From contig JAOXYB010051312.1 of NCBI GenBank assembly GCA_028565635.1, positions 1 to 11,672 of the forward strand: DNA of 11,672 nt. The letters run 5' to 3'. Every line of letters begins with the position of its first letter. The stretch's first letter is position 1. The notes beneath the pieces are model-generated. The model was not told where the DNA came from. It saw only the letters and a list, made by a program, of their open reading frames with translations, and searched no databases. This DNA comes from Phoronis ovalis (Eukaryota > Phoronida > Phoronidae). Below are positions 1-7,617 of this stretch, piece after piece. A program made the position numbers and the translations under genes.

Positions 1-2790
1 AAAAAGTAATCAAATAAAGTCGGGCTCTGTTCAGCAGTTGCAGTGTTCATACATAAATGTTGACCAGTTTCTTTACTTATCTACATGTACATATATACAA
101 AGAATGCATTACCACCTGCAAACGCTATGACTCGAAGTTACCTGAATCATGCTCAGTGACACGAGATTCGGTTACTCTAAATCTGGTATCTTTACGTTGC
201 ATAAATCTCTTTTCACGAATAAGAAACCATAAATTATTATAACAAGTGTGCGGATAGTTTTCAGTAACAGGAAAATAGGATTCCATGTCGGGTTACATTG
301 TACAAAATAATAATTAAACGAAAGTATAAACATTGACAACATTTGGTGATAATCGGAAATATGAAGAAGAAGCATTGTTAAAAATCGATGTCATTTTTGC
401 ATTCTTGTACATTTTGTATAGATTCATAGCATTATAATAGGAAAGGTTTGCTAATTTTCTAATTTAAATAATATAACCCTTTTTGCTCAAAACTGCCGAT
501 TTTCTTGCTCGCGTAACACGCTTAATCCTCAACAAGGTATCCTTTTCCAGCGATTTTAAGCAACGAGCATGGGCAGCCCATTTTATTTTATAGATGCTGA
601 GTGGACCCCCCGGGATGGAAATATTGTATTGAGATCATAGCATGCATCATGTTCAAAGGGCTAACTGGCTCGACAAAGCTTAACTTTAGCATACGCATGA
701 ATAACACAATTTTGACTAGCAATAGGTAAAGTTCATCATATTTTTAACCTGTTGTGTTGAAAGATGCAGACATTTGACAGTAGTAATTATAAATTATAGC
801 CGTCGATATTTGTCGGACTCATATAGCTCTTGTCCGTGGTTAAGACATAGGCAAGTAGGAACAATGCAGGACAACATTCTACTGCGGAGGATAGCTCCAC
901 CTAATAATGTTTAAAATCAATCCAATAAAGTTACCAAATGTCATTTTAGATTTTCACATAAAGCATTAACTTAGTTAATGTTATACATGCGTCACAGAAT
1001 TGCTATATTTATTTCTGAAGATGCATTCATAATAGTATCTAAAGGTACGCATGTCCTTTTATAACATACTGGCAACAACGCAAAACTGTGCAACACATTG
1101 AATTTTTATACATAAGTTTCAGTAAGTTTTTAACGATTGGTTTCATTATTTTGCTTCAGTTCTAGTCGTGCTGTTAAAAATTAACAATATAAATATATAT
1201 GCATCTTGCTGGCAAATTACTACGCCAATTTTCTTTGGTGGACTGGTACTCGTACCATTATTGTACATTAAAGTAAATTTTTCTTTTTTTTGGACCTACA
1301 TAAATGTTTTCTAACATTTTTAAAAATTCAGTTTGATTTATTACGCAGTTCTACGAATGCAATATGTGTATTTTTCCATTCTTTGATTCAAGAATTCATT
1401 TTTAAAAAAGTTAAAAATGCAGCAGCGACCCAAAATAAAGGACTAGAAAACATTCTATCAACAATAATTAAGTTAGCGTTTCGTTGATCACGCGAAAGAT
1501 CACTTTACCTTGAATAAGTGTTACATGGAATTATCTAGCTAAGCGTACATCGACAAAGTATCGTGTAGCTGGAATGTGCTCATTCATGACGTTCCTATAC
1601 TATTGTGCACTTTTTATTCTAGATCGTTCCTCAACCAAACATAAAAGAAATCTTATCATTTTTAAAACAAAACAACATTTTTAAAGCGCTTAATCTGGTG
1701 TAAAGTACAAACAAAGTAACTACTTTTTGGATAAAATGTAAAGTAATGTTAGTTTTTCCTAAGACAGTTTAAGGTTATAGTAAGGATAACATTTCAATTA
1801 ATGAACTGCTCTACTAATAAAATCCACTCATCGGCATTATACCATTGGTAACTAAACAAATAGTTTTAACTGGCCATGGTACAAAAATGTCGATTCCACA
1901 GATTACGAGTAGGATAACGATCCAGATGTATATTTCACAAAGTTGCCTTACGCGTTTGGCATTTACACAAACATTTTTACATAATACATGATTTGAAAAT
2001 GAATTGATCCAAAAATCCAGATGTTTTAATACAGAAATATTAACGAATCAGTAGCTGCTTTTAACATCGTACAATGATTATATTTTTATACGTAATTCAA
2101 ATATAATGCATTGTTTACTAGCCGGGGTCTTGTATAATCAACCTCGACCTATCCACAGAGACACGCCAGACGCGTATAACACATTGAACAAAAAGCTACG
2201 TAAATTGTAACTGAGTAATGGTTGATCCAGATAGATTCCGTAGCCCTTGTGTGCTGGTTGTATTGTTTTTCTGATCAATGACATTAAAGTCTATTTTTAT
2301 AAGTCAAAAATGAAATGAGTATGTAAGTATATTGATTCCTTAATTTGCCAAGATTTGTTACTAGCTCTTTATGCTGCAAGTTCTTGAAATAACAAATTTA
2401 AACAAAATTCAAATTTTTCCATTTTCTCCAACATAATTTTAAAAATGTGTCATTTCTGTAAAACGGATTTTTTAAAGTCTAAGACCAGGATTAACATTTA
2501 CCATAAACTCTGAATGTACGTGTATGTGTTACGAAGCATTCATGATATAGATGGTATATGTATTTTTAAATAATTCTTATTCTCTCATAAATGATAAAAC
2601 TCACGAAAAGTCGTTTTTGCTAAAAACACCTAAATGTAAGGGGTATCAAATTTGAAAATTGCAATCGAATAATGTTATACGAGTGGATGTGCTAGGAAGT
2701 CTGATATTTCACACTAGCAGTTGCTCGATCATCTTACTGAGTGACATATTGGAATAAAATCCTTGAAAATTTACAACAATTTTAAGCAAC
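1..2790. other. Gene-free AT-rich DNA
   Basis: Apart from the repeat copy at 475-610, I see only short chance open frames with no domain, codon or splice support. A 6-bp-arm palindrome, TGGTAC TC GTACCA, lies at 1244-1257. Whether this is intergenic or a long intron of a neighbouring gene cannot be told. Confidence 0.5.
475..610 (-). repeat. Partial inverted copy of the 2798-3207 element
   Basis: The reverse complement of 475-548 matches 2848-2916: both begin AAAAGGAT, share TTGAGGA and GTTACGCG, and end TTTTGA(G/A)CAAAAAGGGT. Similarity continues more weakly towards GTGGACCCCCC at 601-610, which corresponds to the element's outer end. Its other half is not recognisable, so the copy is truncated or strongly decayed. 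Confidence 0.5.
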
Positions 2791-2797
2791 AGTCCGT

Positions 2798-3207
2798 GGG
2801 CACTCAAATGAAATATGGGTAATTATGTTCATTAACAAAAACTCTCGAAAAGGATGTTTATTTGAGGACTAGCGCGTTACGCGTTTAGGTGTAGGACAAT
2901 TTTGAACAAAAAGGGTAAGATGTTTAACCCTGGTTCTACTTAGAGTTTGTTTTGCATGTCAAGTTTTGCTTAAGGTCAAATTTTCTCGGTGAGAGTTTTT
3001 GTTGCTCGAAAAATGGATAAGGCACTTCGGCATAGGTCTTACTTATAGAATCTTTTTTTCTTATTTGTAGAAACATTTCAGTCTTGGATAGAATACGAAT
3101 TGTGTAGGTAGGGTTCATTTTCACTCCTCCTTAACCACTTGTTTAGAGCTTCTTTTTGAGGCCGTTAACATGCAGGATTACCTACATTTTATTTGAGTGA
3201 CCCCCCC
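2798..3207. mobile_element. ~410-bp MITE-like element with diverged terminal inverted repeats
   Basis: The left end 2798-2836 and the reverse complement of 3163-3203 align over about 39 bases at roughly three-quarters identity by eye, sharing CACTCAAAT, AAAT, GGTAAT and TTAAC blocks. The right end is followed by a C7 run (3201-3207). Internal sequence of the left half recurs inverted at 475-610. No clear target duplication was seen. A 62-codon reverse frame inside (2936-3124) shows no recognisable domain and I do not annotate it. Confidence 0.5.
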
Positions 3208-4190
3208 GAGCAACAATCGACTATTTTAATTTTCTGATGCATGAAAAAAGAAGCCAGAGAAACAGTGCTTGCTTAGGCAACTCGATCTTTGGTGTAAATA
3301 CTGGCGTATGAGACGTATAAGCATCGATCTGAAAAATAAACATAGACTCATAGTCAGTGACATTTAACTAGTTCATCATGACAGTTAATAAGATAATTTA
3401 CATCAGATCGATCTCGAGTTCTAGGACAACTTTTCCAACTGTAGTTTCCCATTTCGTCACTAGGTGAATTTTGTTCGTAACAGTATATATTCATACAATA
3501 TCAAGTATTTTATATTTTGTGAAGATAATGATATTTATTTATGTTCTGCTACAAAATAACTATAAGTTGCCCACACGATTCTTCTTTAATCCTAAAATGG
3601 AATTTTTAGAATGAAACAATCTACCATGCAAGTTTTCTCATTCAGGCTCCGGTGGGTTACCAAAATAGTTTTAAAAAATTGTATTTTAGTGACATTGATT
3701 ACAAAAAAGACAACAAGTGCTACCGCTGCCCTAATAATACTCCAAATATTTATGGTATCTTATAATAACCTCTACCATCTTCTCTGCGGTCCTCCCCTCT
3801 GATGAGCCTTTGTTGGAACATTTTATTTTCTTCAAACCGACTCCTCGGTCTCGATAAGTGATGAGGCTTTTATGTCGGAAATCACACAGCCATCTACAAA
3901 ATGTTTTGTTCTTTTTAATTTATGAAACAAGAGATCAAGCCAGGTAGGAATAGAAGTAGTGGTAATAGGGGGTTGAGCAGTGGAGGAGGGATTTGAGGGG
4001 TGTGATTTTATTTAATTAAGGTATTTTTAAAATTAATTTAAATCTTTTTTAAATTACCCTATCGTTTTAAAAAAATATTTAATGATGTTTGCTTTTTTTG
4101 ATTATCCTATTTTTTTTCTTAAAATTAGTAATTACTCAATTTTCTTAAGTATTTTTTTTTGAATTAATAATCTATGCCTCAGTCCTAAAC
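3208..4190. other. Gene-free stretch with a G-rich patch
   Basis: A 10-bp inverted pair, ATCGATCTGA (3323-3332) and TCAGATCGAT (3403-3412), is present. At 3968-4002 there is a G-rich patch with runs of five, three and four G. It is followed by about 150 bases of A/T-rich runs. The 63-codon frame at 3611-3802 has no coding character. Confidence 0.45.
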
Positions 4191-4249
4191 TCCAACCCTA
4201 AGGCCCCAATCTCAACCCAAAGTCCCAAATCCAACCACCAAGGCCCCAA
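4191..4249. repeat. C-rich minisatellite, three 19-20-bp units
   Basis: Units are TCCAACCCTAAGGCCCCAA (4191-4209), TCTCAACCCAAAGTCCCAAA (4210-4229) and TCCAACCACCAAGGCCCCAA (4230-4249). They are diverged but in register. One CCCTAA hexamer resembles a telomere repeat, but the period is wrong for telomeric DNA. Confidence 0.65.
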
Positions 4250-4853
4250 GTCTTAGCTACACGTCATCAGAAACGATGCGTGTTTTTATCAAAAATGAGG
4301 TGAAGACTTTTTGAAAAGAATTATTACGTTGGATAAAGAGTTCCTGTATTTTTCATATATCGAGAGAAAAATAGAGGCAGCGATCCGCGTAGCGGCGATA
4401 AAGCTTCCATTGTTTTTGAATTAAAAAAAAACAAGCGAATATATATATGACGTATAGACCATGTATAATGAAAACAATTTTTTTACACTACAAGACTAAT
4501 ATTTATTTCTAAAAATTATAAAACTTGTACTTATTTTCAACCATCACCTCCATCAGTAATAAGTATACATTCAAATAACAATATTTGTTTATAAATAGAT
4601 GTCCCGCACAACTTTTACTACACACAGACACAACTACAACTTTACAAAATAATATGATTTCGATGATAATTAGGAAAACATCATCGTTTTAAAATTACGC
4701 GTTACGAAAACTTTTTAGCAAATTTAAGGGTACAATTGAAAATTCTGACAACGTTAAAAATGCAACATGCATGTCAGGGTTTAATGAAAATAAGAAAAAG
4801 TATTGACAAAATAAAAAATGACAACGTCAATAAGCGAATAACTAGTACAACAA

Positions 4854-4855
<2 letters not shown>
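4250..4855. other. Gene-free AT-rich stretch
   Basis: No supported gene. A GC-rich island in AT-rich surroundings, GCGAT CCGC GTA GCGG CGAT, spans about 4380-4399 and could form a small stem with flanking direct repeats. A short open frame from 4736 merely runs into the TA microsatellite. Confidence 0.4.

Positions 4856-4892
<37 letters not shown>
4856..4892. repeat. (AT)n microsatellite, 37 bases
   Basis: Pure, uninterrupted AT dinucleotide run of about 18 units. Likely length-polymorphic, and able to extrude as a cruciform. Confidence 0.95.
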
Positions 4893-4894
<2 letters not shown>

Positions 4895-5435
4895 TCCCAT
4901 ACATGCATGATCGCATAATCACTTCAATTATTCTGCATATTTTGTTACAAATAGCTATATATGAAACAGGTTTTCAGAGAACATATTTTGATAGTTAATG
5001 AAACGCACTCACATGTTTGTTCTTTGATCTTTGGTTATACACAATATGGTTTAACACCAGGTTTTACAGCCTGTTTAGATAAATGATAAAAGTATTTTGA
5101 TAACTGACCCAGATTTTGACAAAACTCTTCTATTATGAAATCAAGATGAAAATGTATTATTTGTACTTTATTATGCCTTTATCTTCGATTTGTTTGATTT
5201 GGGTTATATTGCGTGGTATATGCTAACATTGAAGGTCTATTATTTATACGTACGCGACTGTTACATACCTGTATATGTTGTACTACCTGGTACATACATG
5301 TATTATTTTGACGGTTAATAATAACATATTCAATATGAATATTTTTCATCATTGATTTTCACGCTTCAAGAAGCGTTATTTAATGAATAATTGAAAAGTA
5401 TTTTACAAAGAAAATGCTAAACAATAACAACACAA

Positions 5436-5627
5436 TTATATATATATACATATATATTATATGAAAAAATTACATGAACATGTAATTGAACAGTGATAAC
5501 AACAAAATATTTCCAATAGAAAAAAATATATATATCCTCGGTAAAGTTACAAAGTGCTAGATGACCTACTTAGAATGACCTGATTATATATAAACAGAAA
5601 ATTTTTCATAATGTATATATATATATA
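5436..5627. repeat. Cluster of short TA tracts around a perfect small hairpin
   Basis: TA-rich tracts occur at 5436-5463, about 5526-5535 and 5614-5627. Between them, AATTACATG (5468-5476) and CATGTAATT (5479-5487) form a 9-bp perfect stem with a 2-base gap. No coding content. The flanking DNA from 4893 to 6080 also shows no gene; it holds a second small stem, ACGCTTC AA GAAGCGT, near 5361-5376. Confidence 0.6.
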
Positions 5628-6081
5628 GGCATTGCAACCTTGAATTACAAAAATAATCACACCTAAAACATAAATACATAACACACTAACGTTAAATGAT
5701 TATATCTGTTACTTCGCTGAAGTGTTTACTTTAAATGGAAAACAGTATTTTAAAGTAATAACGCAAAGTAGGAAAACAATAAGCTATGTTTTATATAATA
5801 TAAAATAATAATATGTCCTCCATTTTGTATATTTGTTATAAATAAATATAATAAGATGTTTTATAAAGTTTCCTCCAGTAGCAAACTATTGTCTTTTAAT
5901 ATCATGAAGAGATAGTTGTTGCAGAAGAATTTGCAGTTATACTTATTCTACACTGGTATATGTACGTGCATCTGCCATAACATATAAGTAAAATAGGAAA
6001 GCCGCTTTATTAGATCTCTTTGCAAAAAATGTAGTATCAGTGCTGGATTAACAAGCGCTTTGTACGTGCTCAGTAGATTGA

Positions 6082-6159
6082 ACATGCACGCATACACGCA
6101 TACACATACAATCACGCACGCATGCACACACACACATGCGCGCGCACACACGCACATGC
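6082..6159. repeat. CA/CG alternating purine-pyrimidine tract (Z-DNA candidate)
   Basis: Bases 6082-6110 alternate strictly between purine and pyrimidine. After a 3-base break, 6114-6159 does so for 46 bases, including a GCGCGCGC-type core flanked by CA repeats. Such tracts are the classical Z-DNA-forming sequence. The cysteine/valine-rich reverse frame over it is an artefact of the repeat. Confidence 0.85.
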
Positions 6160-6769
6160 CGTGCGATAAAACTAAAATAATCTAACATTTCGGTCATCAG
6201 CTCTCAACAGTAGACAGTGCTCTTTGGGGTGGTAACTAGCTGTGGTCGTAATAGAATCACATCAAGAAATGAAACGTAGATAATTCGTGCAACGATAATT
6301 AATGCATTATAAAGTGAATGTGCGAAACAAACTATAAACACGTTTAAAAAAGTGAAAACGTCTTTCTCAGCATAGTCTTCACTGATATTGTTTAGTAGCA
6401 ATAAATTAATACAAAATGAAATCATGGCGAAAAAGATAATAAATAGCCCTAACTGTACGAGATGAGTACAAGCTGGTACGCTTCTGTGTAGACTGCTTAA
6501 AGATTTTTAAACGCATATTCATTCTTTTATGAACCTATAATAATGGATTTACAGATCAGAGAACATTGTATTATTGTCATGTCAATGAATCGAACTAACC
6601 CACTTAAATAAGGTATGCTAACCAGCTGGTGTGTAGCCCTTGAGGATGCTCAATTGTAAGTGCTTGTTTTTTATTTTGAATATTATATCACGCAGGCCAG
6701 TCTTAGGAAATCCATCCGTTAGTATTCTGTAAAAAGATGGAACTCTAATGGATTGATGTATTTTGACTG

Positions 6770-6863
6770 CACGCTGGATAACATAACCATAAGAGGTTTA
6801 TATATCCTAGCATAACCCTGTAGATTATGTAGTTGGTCACAGTTTTAAGGGTTATCTAGCGTG
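6770..6863. repeat. Inverted repeat with 13-bp arms
   Basis: CACGCTGGATAAC (6770-6782) pairs with GTTATCTAGCGTG (6851-6863) with one mismatch. The interior holds several TAACC/GGTTA-like words. It may be a very short decayed foldback element. Confidence 0.4.
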
Positions 6864-7559
6864 AGTAATACAAGAAGTAACAATATAGAAGAATCAACTT
6901 CAGGCTTATTTTTTTCTAAACTTTACAAAAAATATAACATTTTGCAACCAAATTGTACATACATATAGTATCAATACATTTTTATTTTCAAAATTGATAA
7001 GACGCTATAAAATTTAAATAGAAAAGGACATATTGTAACCTTCAAACGTTAGTCATTGAATGTATTCCATAAGAAGTTTATTGTCACCTGTATTTAATAT
7101 TAAATGTTATTTTGTGAATTGATTTACATCCTCCATAGGACAGGCTGTATATTTATGGCCACCTAGTGACTCAAATGTTTTAAATTGTATATATTTCGCT
7201 ACTAAAATCGATTTATAGATATATGTATTATAAATAAAGAAATAAAAGTAAAAGTAGGCAATAGTTAAAGCTATTTGTCCTCATAATTAAAGAGTCATTA
7301 AAAAATTACATAATTTGGCTTTTGGCTCCTCAAACCATCTACTTTTCGTTTTTTTTGGAGCGAGGACCTGTAAGTCTTTTAAAGCTATTTTTCCTGTTAT
7401 TTCATAGATAGAATTTTTTTTCTAAAAATGTAAATACATTTCTAATTAAAAGTAGGACTATACGAATTTTGAGAATAACTTATGTTTTCAAATATACTTG
7501 CAAACAACTGTTCGGAAATAATAAGTTTCTAACTTAGTTTTTTATCTTTCTGCTTTCAG
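6864..7559. other. AT-rich stretch upstream of the first visible ZP exon
   Basis: No coding frame. It ends in the polypyrimidine tract and AG acceptor at 7559, so at least its right part is probably intron between a 5' non-coding exon and exon 1. AATAAA hexamers near 7235-7245 may be chance. No TATA-type promoter could be assigned. Confidence 0.4.
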
Positions 7560-7617
7560 GTAAATATACAAGATGATGCTCGTTATTTTATTGCTCACTT
7601 GTTTCCCGTTTGCTCAG
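7560..7617 (+). CDS. ZP gene exon 1: short 5' UTR and signal peptide
   Basis: A pyrimidine-rich tract ending in CTTTCAG (to 7559) precedes this exon, so a non-coding first exon probably lies further upstream. The coding part starts at the ATG at 7573 (an ATGATG pair) and gives 15 residues of signal peptide ending in ...FPFAQ. The donor is CAG|gtatt at 7618, phase 0. The true transcription start is not visible. Confidence 0.68.

Noticed and set aside
2936-3124. 62-codon reverse frame with a fairly protein-like composition
   Set aside because: It lies inside the inverted-repeat element, has no recognisable motif, and no relative of it is seen in the other copy.
3968-4002. G-quadruplex
   Set aside because: Only three runs of three or more G are present; a canonical four-run quadruplex cannot form.
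4191-4249. Interstitial telomere repeat
   Set aside because: CCCTAA occurs once; the real period is about 20 bp with a different unit.
5948-6157. Cys/Val/Ala-rich reverse frame
   Set aside because: It is a translation of the CA/CG dinucleotide tract.
6204-6425. 73-codon hydrophobic reverse-strand frame
   Set aside because: Leucine, isoleucine and valine richness follows from AT-rich DNA. There is no domain, no splice context and no promoter or poly(A) arrangement.
6583-6600. GTTCGAATC-like word on the reverse strand, considered as a tRNA or SINE B box
   Set aside because: Only a partial B box. No A box at proper spacing and no cloverleaf.
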